Source: JAWKTT01 sp041398965 (GTDB taxonomy: Bacteria > Planctomycetota > Planctomycetia > Planctomycetales > Planctomycetaceae). Taken from it: DNA of 64,000 nt. Positions 1-7,747 of this stretch are shown piece by piece. Below the pieces are notes generated by a model. It saw only the letters and a list, made by a program, of their open reading frames with translations. It had not been told where the DNA came from and made no database searches. Both the position numbers and the translations under genes were made by a program. The stretch lies in assembly GCA_041398965.1 (NCBI GenBank), contig JAWKTT010000006.1, positions 159,991 through 223,990 of the forward strand. The letters run 5' to 3'. Each line of letters starts with the position of its first letter. Within the stretch, counting starts at the first letter, position 1.

Positions 1-1207
1 CGTTTCGACGCAGGAAGCCCGGCAAGAGTCGATACCTCGGCCCCCATTGACTCGCTGTGTAGGTACTGTATCCCCCCATGAGTTCATCCGCCCCGTCTCC
101 TGACAAAGCGACTGTTACATGGCGACGGACCTGCTGCGACAACAGGAAGAACGGAATTGTCGAGTTGTCTGCCAACGGGTCTTCGGCATGAGCCACCACG
201 CTCCAAAGCAACTGGGCGACATCAGCCGAAACTTTGTCGGCATGATGCTTCGTATTGTATCGTGCAGCAACCCTCGACGCATGAGGCGATTCGTCAAAGC
301 TTCCATCGTCAAAACCCATCGTAAAAGTCTCGATGTTGGCCGCCTCACTTCGCCGCATGGAGCGAACGACTGCGGACGAATCAAGGCCGCCACTGAGGAG
401 CGCTCCCAGAGGGACATCGCTGATCATTTGTCGTTTCACGGCCCCGTCCAATGCCACTTCAAGTCGATCAACACACTCGGCTGCCGACCATTTCGTTGGA
501 CGTTCGGGGTAAGGCCACCTGGCCCAGCGGACTTGTTCCACTCCGCTTTGTGAAACGATCAACGACTCTCCGGGGAGCAGCTGTCGGATTCCCTCAAATC
601 CCGTGAGTGGGGCCGCGACGTACCCAAAGGTGAAGTACGAATCGAGCCCATGCGGATCGGGACGGCGTGGGACGTTGGGGTCAGCGAGAATCGCCTTCAC
701 TTCCGACCCGAACCACAGACTCGATCCCTCATCGCGATAGAACAGAGGCTTGATCCCCACCTGATCTCGCACCAGCCAAAGCCGATCGAGTTCACGGTCC
801 CAAAGTGCAAAGGCGAACATCCCATTCAGGCGAGAGACGACGTCATAGCCCCACTCGCGATATCCCGCCAGTATGACTTCCGTGTCTGTCTGAGATCGAA
901 ACTGATGCCCCGCTCGTGCAAGTTCGGTTTGGAGTTCTCGGAAGTTGTAGATCTCTCCGTTGAACACAATCCAACAGCGCTGTTCGGCATCGGCCATCGG
1001 CTGATGACCATCGGCTGAGAGATCGAGAATGGAGAGTCGACGATGCCCGAGCAGCACTCCTGGCGCTACGAGAAGTCCCCCGTCATCAGGACCACGATGC
1101 ACGAGCGAATCGACCATCGCCCTTCCGATTTGAACATCGGGAAGCACGTCTCCAGCAACCGTTCCCGAGGTCTGCCGGTAGTCAAATCGGCCTACGATTC
1201 CGCACAT
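1..1207 (-). CDS. asnB: Asparagine synthetase (glutamine-hydrolysing), 3' end cut by window edge
   Basis: Makes asparagine from aspartate, ATP and glutamine. The start is fixed by the N-terminal Met-Cys-Gly-Ile, because Cys2 is the nucleophile of the class II glutaminase domain. The usual RGPDDGG and FNGEIYNF glutaminase motifs follow. The synthetase domain carries the ATP-pyrophosphatase loop SGGLDSS at about residues 272-278, and SGDGADELMGGY lies near the window edge. The frame stays open to base 1, so about 402 residues are visible and the C-terminus is missing. The start overlaps the stop of the upstream methyltransferase gene by 16 bases. The gene ends a three-gene minus-strand operon with a GT2 glycosyltransferase and a methyltransferase. 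In that setting AsnB may amidate a surface glycan or precursor rather than serve only amino-acid supply; that role is inference. Confidence 0.95.
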   Translation of the reverse strand, partial: MCGIVGRFDYRQTSGTVAGDVLPDVQIGRAMVDSLVHRGPDDGGLLVAPGVLLGHRRLSILDLSADGHQPMADAEQRCWIVFNGEIYNFRELQTELARAGHQFRSQTDTEVILAGYREWGYDVVSRLNGMFAFALWDRELDRLWLVRDQVGIKPLFYRDEGSSLWFGSEVKAILADPNVPRRPDPHGLDSYFTFGYVAAPLTGFEGIRQLLPGESLIVSQSGVEQVRWARWPYPERPTKWSAAECVDRLEVALDGAVKRQMISDVPLGALLSGGLDSSAVVRSMRRSEAANIETFTMGFDDGSFDESPHASRVAARYNTKHHADKVSADVAQLLWSVVAHAEDPLADNSTIPFFLLSQQVRRHVTVALSGDGADELMGGYSTYTASQWGPRYRLLPGFLRRN

Positions 1208-2022
1208 GCCCCCGACACCCTCCATTGGCTGTTGATTGGCGACCCTGAATCGCAACGTCCGTCGGCTAATCGTGGTGTTCGGGCAATTGCTACGACGGAA
1301 AGGCCTGCCAGCCAACCGCAGAAAGGGTCGGTCATCGCGGCAATGCGAGGGAGCCAGCGGTCAGCTCCCGACATCTGTCGATTGACCGACTCATCCTTCA
1401 ACCCCGCTTCGGTTCGCCAGCGATTGTGATACCACCATCCCATCGCCCCCAACAGGTTGATATAACGGATTCGATCGACGTGCCATCCCGCCTGCTCGAA
1501 CGCCCCTCGCAACGAACGGCGAGTGTATCGCCGAAAGTGTCCCGCCTCGGCATCCATGCGGCCATACAACCCCGGATGAGCCGGGACGACAATTCCCATC
1601 GTCGCTCCCGGAGCGACCGATTCTTTGAGCCAGCGCAAGGCCGAGATGTCATCTTCGATATGTTCCAACACATTTAAGCAGATGAGCGAATCGGCTTGGA
1701 ATGAATACTGTGCCCGCACGCTCGCTTCGTCAGTCAGGTCGACACGCTCTGTTGTCACCAGAGAATCGTCCTGAAATCGTTCGCGAACAGCCGTTAAGCA
1801 CTCGGCGTCGATGTCTGTTGCCAACACATGGGCGCCGGTCTCGCGCAGCCAGCGTGTGTAGGTTCCATGACCGATTCCAATCTCCCAGACCCTTGTTCCC
1901 ACTGCGGCTTGAACGCAGCGAAAGAGATACCACGGATACGCCTGCATCTTCGCCATCGCCGGACTCATCGTGCTGTGGCCGGTCGGCAATGGAAGTTCGG
2001 AAGATTCCTCAGGACGACGCAT
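1192..2022 (-). CDS. Class I SAM-dependent methyltransferase
   Basis: A 276-residue methyltransferase of the Rossmann-fold class. The SAM-binding motif I reads VWEIGIGHGTYTRWL, an acidic residue follows in VLATDIDAE, and the motif IV region is SLICLNVLEHIEDD. An ATG 39 bases further upstream exists. The start at 2022 is preferred because a GGGGGAG ribosome site lies 4 bases before it and it overlaps the glycosyltransferase stop by only 14 bases. The gene sits between GT2 and asnB with overlaps on both sides, so all three are probably translated together. The substrate is unknown; a sugar or polyprenyl-linked intermediate is plausible from context. The protein has no membrane segment. Confidence 0.85.
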   Translation of the reverse strand: MRRPEESSELPLPTGHSTMSPAMAKMQAYPWYLFRCVQAAVGTRVWEIGIGHGTYTRWLRETGAHVLATDIDAECLTAVRERFQDDSLVTTERVDLTDEASVRAQYSFQADSLICLNVLEHIEDDISALRWLKESVAPGATMGIVVPAHPGLYGRMDAEAGHFRRYTRRSLRGAFEQAGWHVDRIRYINLLGAMGWWYHNRWRTEAGLKDESVNRQMSGADRWLPRIAAMTDPFCGWLAGLSVVAIARTPRLADGRCDSGSPINSQWRVSGACAES

Positions 2023-2995
2023 CGCTCTCCCCCTGCCCTGTCTCTTGCGTCGATGAAGCACGGTCTCCGATTGGCAAAGTCATGTCTGCATCGGAATCTG
2101 GAACAGAGACTCGACTTGGTTCAACCGTCAACGTGGGGGGACGTCGACCCGGCATTAACGCGACCGCGAGAAACCCTAATCCGAGAGTCATACCTGCGGT
2201 GCAAAAAGAAATGACTCCGGCCAGCCCCGCACTCCAGCTCGATTCGATTGCCCCCCAAAGTCCAAATCCCAGACTCAGGAGCAGGAATGGAAACGCGAGC
2301 AGCAAGAAAATCTTTACCGGGTTACATCTCAGGATTGCTTCCACGATGATTTGCAGAGCACGTATCGAATCTCGAACGTGTCGTACCTTTGACTTCCCCG
2401 CCCGGCGGTGATAATCGATTGGGACATAATGGACGAAAAGATCGTTGAGTAGATAGACCAGGGTTGAAGTGGTTGTGAACGAGAACCCAGCACTAATCAC
2501 AGGAAAGAATGGAACAATCTCGCTCCGTCGAAAGACCCGCAGTCCCGAGTTGATGTCCGGGATGTTTTGGCCCGCGGCAAACTGACTGAGATGCCGAAAA
2601 ACAAAGCGTCCCGCGCGCTTCATCAGCCCTCCCTGGTAGAACGATCCTGTCCGTGCTCCAACCACCATGTGGAACCGCTGCGAGAGGTCGACCAACTCCG
2701 GGATGCGCTCGACAGGATACGTCCCGTCGGCGTCGGTAATTGCAATCAGGTCGTGCTGGGCTGCCAGGATGCCGGTCTTCAAACTTCTGCCGTACCCCAA
2801 GTTCTGGGGGTGTTCGACAACGGTTGCCCCTGCCTGTCGGGCCTCATCGGCGGTGCCATCTGTTGCACCGTCCACCACGACGAGTAGTTCAAAGTCGAGG
2901 TTTGCATCCTGTAAGACAGATCGAGTCCGCTCGACGACGGCCCCTATCGCACCGGCTTCGTTGTAGGCGGGAATGATCACAGAAAGCGATTTCAT
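2009..2995 (-). CDS. GT2 family glycosyltransferase with C-terminal membrane helices
   Basis: A 328-residue family 2 glycosyltransferase resembling polyprenol-phosphate mannosyl/glucosyl transferases. The N-terminus reads SLSVIIPAYNEAGAIG, the GT-A nucleotide-binding strand. An acidic VVDGATDGT and the metal-binding DADGTYP (the DxD position) follow. Two hydrophobic helices near residues 235-290 should anchor it in the cytoplasmic membrane. A variable Pro/Ser/Asp-rich tail follows them. The start at 2995 is chosen because it leads straight into the GT2 fold; an upstream ATG at 3055 would add 20 unlike residues. It is first in the operon with the methyltransferase and asnB. The likely role is loading a sugar onto a lipid carrier for surface glycan or glycoprotein synthesis. 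Confidence 0.9.
   Translation of the reverse strand: MKSLSVIIPAYNEAGAIGAVVERTRSVLQDANLDFELLVVVDGATDGTADEARQAGATVVEHPQNLGYGRSLKTGILAAQHDLIAITDADGTYPVERIPELVDLSQRFHMVVGARTGSFYQGGLMKRAGRFVFRHLSQFAAGQNIPDINSGLRVFRRSEIVPFFPVISAGFSFTTTSTLVYLLNDLFVHYVPIDYHRRAGKSKVRHVRDSIRALQIIVEAILRCNPVKIFLLLAFPFLLLSLGFGLWGAIESSWSAGLAGVISFCTAGMTLGLGFLAVALMPGRRPPTLTVEPSRVSVPDSDADMTLPIGDRASSTQETGQGESDASS
2023..2033 (-). promoter_or_regulatory. Ribosome binding site deciding the methyltransferase start
   Basis: On the minus strand GGGGGAG at 2033-2027 is followed by a 4-base spacer before the ATG at 2022. This favours the downstream start over the ATG at 2061. Confidence 0.6.
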
Positions 2996-3239
2996 GGGCA
3001 GCCTGACGTTCTGACTCCAACAGCATTCACATCCGATCCGCCAGTTCTGCCACAACCTCGTCCATGACGGCTAGCCCATCATGGCAAGAGAATGAAGTTC
3101 GTCAAGTCGACCATCACTCTGACGCAGCGGCATGACTTCTTCAACGACCAACAAACTCGCAACCTGTTCCGAAGCCAGGCCGGGAGACAAACAAACGAGT
3201 TGCTGGACGTGTCGAATTGTCAGCGCGACAAACTAAGCC

Positions 3240-4130
3240 CTAATCGTTCGATGCGACCGCTTTGGGTTTATGGCCGCGGATTTTCATGTTGAGGAGCTCG
3301 ACGATCAGAGAGAAGGCCATGGCAAAGTAGATGTAACCTTTATTCACTGGCGTGCCGATCCCTTCGGCGACGAGTAGTACGCCGATGAGGATGAGGAAGC
3401 TGAGTGCCAGCATTTTGAGTGTCGGATGGCGTTCGACAAAGTGACTGATAGGGCCGGCAGCCATGAGCATCACGAGGACGGCCAACACGACGGCAACGAT
3501 CATCACTTCGATCTGCTTGACCATTCCGACTGCGGTAATCACGGAGTCGAGCGAGAAGATGATGTCCAGTACCGCGATCTGTGCGATCACCCCCCAGAAG
3601 CCGACTGGAGCCTTCGAGGCATCTTTGTCCTGTTCGCCTTCCAGTTTGTGATGCACCTCGAGCACGCTCTTGCCGATCAGGAACATCCCTCCAAAAAGGA
3701 GAATCAGGTCTCGCCAAGAGATGCCATTGATGTCGTGGAGGTCGGCTTCCATCGACTGCTTGTCGGTCGTCTCGCTGTTTGTGGATGTCTCCGCAGTTGC
3801 CGACGTCCCTGTTTCCGTAACGCTTGCTTGTGGCTCGGTCTGTTTCGGCTCTGTTGGGGGGGCAGCATGCGGGACATCACTTTGAACCCAAGCTGCAGGG
3901 ACGCCGAGGTCGGTCAGGTGGAAGACGGGGGCAGTCAGGCCCAGGAGCGACTTGAGCGACAGCAACAGTAACACCCTGGTCACAAGAGCTGCCAGTAGTC
4001 CGAGTCGTCGGGCGGTCTGCTGCTGCTCTTTGGGGAGTCTCCCCGCCAAAATGGCGATGAAGATGATGTTGTCGATCCCCAAGACAATTTCCATCGCCGT
4101 CAGCGTGATGAGCGGCAGCAACCATTCCAT
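3240..4130 (-). CDS. TerC family integral membrane protein with a central acidic/Thr-rich linker
   Basis: A 296-residue membrane protein of the TerC family, which is linked to tellurite resistance and, in better studied members, to manganese export. The family signature GIDNIIFIAILAGRLP lies in the first helix. The second Asp-containing helix reads IIFSLDSVITAVGMV, and these paired aspartates are the conserved core. About seven hydrophobic segments can be counted. Residues about 79-136 are a polar Thr/Glu/Ser/Ala-rich insertion between helices, which is longer than usual for the family and probably a disordered loop. It stands alone, with tRNA-His upstream. A Mn2+ or related metal role is inferred from the family only. 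Confidence 0.9.
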   Translation of the reverse strand: MEWLLPLITLTAMEIVLGIDNIIFIAILAGRLPKEQQQTARRLGLLAALVTRVLLLLSLKSLLGLTAPVFHLTDLGVPAAWVQSDVPHAAPPTEPKQTEPQASVTETGTSATAETSTNSETTDKQSMEADLHDINGISWRDLILLFGGMFLIGKSVLEVHHKLEGEQDKDASKAPVGFWGVIAQIAVLDIIFSLDSVITAVGMVKQIEVMIVAVVLAVLVMLMAAGPISHFVERHPTLKMLALSFLILIGVLLVAEGIGTPVNKGYIYFAMAFSLIVELLNMKIRGHKPKAVASND

Positions 4131-4277
4131 AGTTCACTCTCCGAGTGGTGCAACTGAGGCGAAACAGGTCTCAAAGTGGTCGGTGACGACGCCCCACGTG
4201 TGCCCAGTGGGGACTGCTGAGTCGTCGCGCACCAAGGGGACTTTCCACTAGCAGATTGACGAGCCAGAAAACGACAA

Positions 4278-4313
4278 GACCCTCGATTCGCAACTTTCTG
4301 CGAATCGGGGGTC
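4278..4313 (-). terminator. Rho-independent terminator downstream of tRNA-His
   Basis: A 36-base inverted repeat has arms GACCCcCGATTCGC and GCGAATCGaGGGTC around an 8-base loop. On the minus strand it is followed by the T-rich TTGTCGTTTTC. It lies just past the 3' end of tRNA-His. Confidence 0.8.
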
Positions 4314-4319
4314 TAAAAG

Positions 4320-4394
4320 GGTGAGCAACGGGACTTGAACCCGCGACCTCCGGAATCACAATCCGGCGCTCTAACCAGCTGAGCTATGCCCACC
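4320..4394 (-). tRNA. tRNA-His (anticodon GTG)
   Basis: The minus strand folds as a full cloverleaf. The acceptor stem GTGGGCA pairs with TGCTCAC (one G-T wobble), the D arm contains TAGCTCAGCTGGTTAGA, and the anticodon stem CCGGA/TCCGG holds the loop TTGTGAT. The T arm reads GCGGGTTCAAGTCCCGT. The encoded G at 4394 is the extra G-1 typical of histidine tRNA and faces C73. CCA is not encoded. A strong terminator follows at once. Confidence 0.97.
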
Positions 4395-4537
4395 ACGCAT
4401 CTTCGACCCCAGTCTCCTCGGATCGAAGACAGAGGATACTTTAGCCACCATTCGTCGACAAGTAATGGAGTCTGTTTTTTGTTCAAGGTTCACGGACAAT
4501 TCAGGTCCCCAGTCGACGTCAGCGGCAACATCGAGCA

Positions 4538-5860
4538 TCATTCCTCGTTCAATCGATACAACTGTTCGCCGGCTTTTCTGACGAGCAGCACCCCTTCGGC
4601 CTCCCGATTCGCGAAAGATTCCACGTCGATTGTCGCGGGGTCTCGGTAGCCCAGATTGATCTTCGCACAGAGTTCCGGAGGAATCTGAGACGCCAGCGTC
4701 ACCTGTACCCGGCACTTCTCGACCCCGTCAACATATGTCCCGCCGCCGCGAACGTGCGTCGAATGGGCGAGTGTCCCCCATGGATAGTGTCTGAACTTCT
4801 CCCATTGACCCGTAAAGTAGTCCCGACAGTGATACCCAATCTCCTCGATGATCTCGCCGTGAGTGACGGAGATTTCCTTCATGTGTGGGGCGTATATGAT
4901 GAGTTCCCCCCCATCGGCGACCACAGGCTCAAGCTTGTACATGCACTTCCCGGCGACCCATAGCTCATCATACATCTCGGGAGCACACGACAGGACCGTG
5001 TGAAACGGCTGAACCATGCGGCGAATATGAACCTGCCCAGAAACATCGGCCGCCCGATCCCAGGCATCCTCAGGTGTCCCATAGAACAATCCATGCAGAC
5101 TTGCTTTCCCGTCCGAACCGACGACAAAGGTGATTGCCCGACGAGCCTGCGGAATCATTGTCGCCGCCCGGTTGACGACATCGCGAACCGGCGTCTGCTT
5201 CACCCCGATGATCCCGACGTTGGTGATGAGTGCCCCCAGCCAGTGGAAGAAGTTCAGCAACTCGGGGCCCGAAATCCCGGGGAAGAAGTACTTGTTCCCC
5301 CCGGAAAATCCGACGACTTCGTGCGGAAATACCGGCCCCATTACCAGTAACGTGTCGTAGTTGTGGACCGCCTTATTGATCTTCACCGGCACATCCAGAG
5401 AGAGCAATCCCCCCGAGATTTCTTCCGTGTCGGCTGTGGTCAATCGCCCGATTTCGGAAAGCGACTCTTCCGAGTCCCAGTGATGGTTTAGCAACTGTGT
5501 CTGGAAAAACAGCTTGTCTCGCTCAGCCGGGTCGATCCCCAACAACTTGCACATCTGAGCTTCGGATAACGGGGGGTGCGTTCCGAGGGCAAACATGACG
5601 TCCAGGGTTGCCACCACCGGACGAAGAAGCGAGTAAAGAGCATCAAACAGCAGCGGAAGTGGGGCGGTACGGGTCTGATCCGGAACGATCAACAACACAC
5701 GTTGCCCTCGATACTCCTCGACCGGAATCGTCGCGGCAAACCACGCACGGACTTCCGCATCTGTCATCATTGGGGGAATCTGATTCACGGCACTCTTCAA
5801 TCTTTGAGAAAGTTGGACGTCATACGCGATGCCTGGCAGATCCCTTCCGATGCACATCAA
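4538..5860 (-). CDS. LarA-family (nickel-pincer lactate racemase-like) protein, DUF2088
   Basis: A 440-residue LarA homologue. LarA enzymes racemise or epimerise 2-hydroxy acids with a nickel-pincer nucleotide tethered to a lysine. The key positions are in place: GTH at 93-95, His180, Lys190 in GFSGGNKYFFPG, and His206. The Lys-to-His spacing of 16 matches Lys184/His200 of the Lactobacillus enzyme, as I recall it. The N-terminal LIVPDQTRTAPL matches the substrate-binding DxTR region. No larB, larC or larE cofactor genes lie nearby, so the cofactor must be made elsewhere if it is used. The substrate is unknown. The start is uncertain: Met2, or the Met pair near residue 31, are alternatives. 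Confidence 0.85.
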   Translation of the reverse strand: MMCIGRDLPGIAYDVQLSQRLKSAVNQIPPMMTDAEVRAWFAATIPVEEYRGQRVLLIVPDQTRTAPLPLLFDALYSLLRPVVATLDVMFALGTHPPLSEAQMCKLLGIDPAERDKLFFQTQLLNHHWDSEESLSEIGRLTTADTEEISGGLLSLDVPVKINKAVHNYDTLLVMGPVFPHEVVGFSGGNKYFFPGISGPELLNFFHWLGALITNVGIIGVKQTPVRDVVNRAATMIPQARRAITFVVGSDGKASLHGLFYGTPEDAWDRAADVSGQVHIRRMVQPFHTVLSCAPEMYDELWVAGKCMYKLEPVVADGGELIIYAPHMKEISVTHGEIIEEIGYHCRDYFTGQWEKFRHYPWGTLAHSTHVRGGGTYVDGVEKCRVQVTLASQIPPELCAKINLGYRDPATIDVESFANREAEGVLLVRKAGEQLYRLNEE

Positions 5861-6121
5861 TCAGAAGGGCGCATGCAGCCGATCGTTAGTCGTCTTGTAC
5901 TGTCCAACTGGGGATGCTGTCCAATCACCTCTGTTGATGTTCCCGGAAGCCATTTCGGGAATCGACTGAAACCGGTGGACCGAAGTTCGAGTATCGTCAA
6001 TGGTGCCGGGTTTCTATGATTTGTGTCTCGAACAGCAAATTCGCGCGATCCGTTGGCAGAGAGCTTGGGGGCGAATTCTCTCCAGCTCACGGAAAGCGAT
6101 GGGCCTTGAGGAGAATTTCGG

Positions 6122-7309
6122 ATGTTTACCTATCCTCAGTTGCAGCGAGTCGTACGGATTGTGGTCATTGTTTGTTGTGGGACTCTGTGGCAGGAATGCT
6201 CAAATCGACTGGCTGCAGAGATCGAAACCGACTCCAACCTTTCGGTTGTTCAGCCAGTTTGTGGGGAGTCTCAGCTTTCGCCTTTGTCAGACGCTGAGAC
6301 TCCATCGAATGCGACGGGCGACGCAGTTGGTACGGAGAACGAAGTACATCAATCAGATGAGACGTCAGAGAAAGAGGATCACATGTTCCCGAAACTTCCC
6401 GACTGGGCGACGCGGATCAAGACACTCGGGGGACGCCAGTTCTGGGGAGACTGTTTCTATTGCAGTGGCTGGCGGATTCAGCGGAATGTCATGACCGGCC
6501 ACTGTCGACTGCTAGACCCTGATGACTGCCGGTGTGCTTCGGGGACCGAAGCGGTGTGTCGTGCGGAGTTTGTTGAGCGTCGGAAGAAAGAGGGCATCCC
6601 CGCAATGAAAGGGCGAGCGGTTGTCTTGGTGCATGGGATCATTCGTTCTTCCAAGTCCTTCGACCCGCTGGAAAAACAACTCGCGAGCAAAGGCTGGAAC
6701 GTCGTGGGGTTCGACTATCCCAGCACTCGTGTCCCAATCGCCGAGAGTGCCCGCTATCTGGCGGAGGTGCTCAAGTCTCTGGAAGGGATTGAAGAAATTG
6801 ACCTGGTCGTCCATAGCATGGGGGGACTGGTCGTTCGGTCATACATCCAGCAGTGTGGCGAACAAGGCCCCGACAAACGGATACGTCGCATGGTGATGCT
6901 GGGGGTCCCTAACAAGGGGGCCTCAATGGCGAACAAGTTCCAGAACAATGTTCTCTTCAAAACGATTTACGGACCAGCCGGTCAGGAGTTGATCGAAGGT
7001 GAAGAAACCCCGGTCGCGGCCCTGCCAACACCTCCATTCGAGTTCGCGGTGATCGCTGGGGGAAGGGGTGCAGAGAGGGGCTATAATCCTCTTCTCAAAG
7101 GAGACAACGACGGGACTGTGGCAGTCGAAAGTACACGTCTCCCCGGAGCCGCCGACTTTATCCTCATCCCTTCGATGCATTCGTTCCTGATGTCAAACGA
7201 AGAAGTCATCGACTGTACCGAACGATTTTTGAAGTCCGGAGCACTCCGCAAGTCGGGAGCAAAAACGCCGATTCCGCTGCCCGGTAACGTCGTCGATTCC
7301 CCCAAGTGA
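6122..7309 (+). CDS. Alpha/beta-hydrolase (lipase-like) with Cys-rich N-terminal region
   Basis: A 395-residue hydrolase. The start has GAGGAG at 6108-6113, 8 bases upstream. A hydrophobic N-terminus (VVRIVVIVCCG) suggests export. Residues 35-90 are acidic and low in complexity. Residues 111-146 form a cysteine cluster (Cys111, 114, 128, 136, 138, 146). The hydrolase domain starts near 165 with VVLVHG (oxyanion loop). The nucleophile is Ser232 in HSMGG, the acid is Asp328 or Asp330 in GDNDGTV, and the base is His353 in PSMHSF. This resembles PGAP1/LipA-type lipases acting on ester bonds of lipids. The cysteine cluster could bind metal or form disulfides outside the cytoplasm. It has no clear operon partner; the next gene is convergent. 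Confidence 0.85.
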   Translation: MFTYPQLQRVVRIVVIVCCGTLWQECSNRLAAEIETDSNLSVVQPVCGESQLSPLSDAETPSNATGDAVGTENEVHQSDETSEKEDHMFPKLPDWATRIKTLGGRQFWGDCFYCSGWRIQRNVMTGHCRLLDPDDCRCASGTEAVCRAEFVERRKKEGIPAMKGRAVVLVHGIIRSSKSFDPLEKQLASKGWNVVGFDYPSTRVPIAESARYLAEVLKSLEGIEEIDLVVHSMGGLVVRSYIQQCGEQGPDKRIRRMVMLGVPNKGASMANKFQNNVLFKTIYGPAGQELIEGEETPVAALPTPPFEFAVIAGGRGAERGYNPLLKGDNDGTVAVESTRLPGAADFILIPSMHSFLMSNEEVIDCTERFLKSGALRKSGAKTPIPLPGNVVDSPK

Positions 7310-7315
7310 CAGTCG

Positions 7316-7696
7316 TCAGCTTTCACCCGTGCGAGGAATCATCAGTCGTCGGCACATTGTGGCGAGTTCTCGACCGGAGAGAAATTCGGACGTTACTCCG
7401 TCGGCCCCACATTCCCAAAGCGTCCATTCCAGTGTCGCGATGGATTTCGGAAGAATGACCAATACCGACACTTGAGGTGTCGTCTGCTTCAACTCCGCTA
7501 CGGCTCGAACTCCCTGTTCGTAGTGACTCTTCAACACGATCACGACGAGCGAAGCGGTGGAGGGATTCGCCAGTAGATCGATCCATTCGTGTGATTCGAC
7601 AACAACATCCGGTCCCAATTGTCGCTGAATTTCCGGCGCATACCACGCCGTTGGCTCAACGACAGCCACGCGACAGGTTGGAATCGTTGAAGTCAT
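7316..7696 (-). CDS. Receiver-like hypothetical protein
   Basis: A 126-residue protein whose alternating strand/helix pattern (VAVVEP, SLVVIVLKSH, VSVLVILP, GADGVTSEFLSGRELATM) resembles a CheY-like receiver fold. The typical acidic pocket is poor and no obvious phospho-acceptor Asp sits at the end of strand 3, so it may be a pseudo-receiver. The start at Met 7696 is preferred over 7720, which would give 8 extra residues. It lies 51 bases downstream of purL on the same strand and probably reads through from it. The function is not recognised. Confidence 0.6.
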   Translation of the reverse strand: MTSTIPTCRVAVVEPTAWYAPEIQRQLGPDVVVESHEWIDLLANPSTASLVVIVLKSHYEQGVRAVAELKQTTPQVSVLVILPKSIATLEWTLWECGADGVTSEFLSGRELATMCRRLMIPRTGES

Positions 7697-7747
7697 TGCC
7701 AAAATTCCGAGGTTGCCCACCCAGATCGTTCGCAGCCTTCAGGTCGA

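Noticed and set aside
1701..2411. Plus-strand frame opposite the methyltransferase and GT2
   Set aside because: It spans two real minus-strand genes and its translation is Arg/Ser/Pro-rich.
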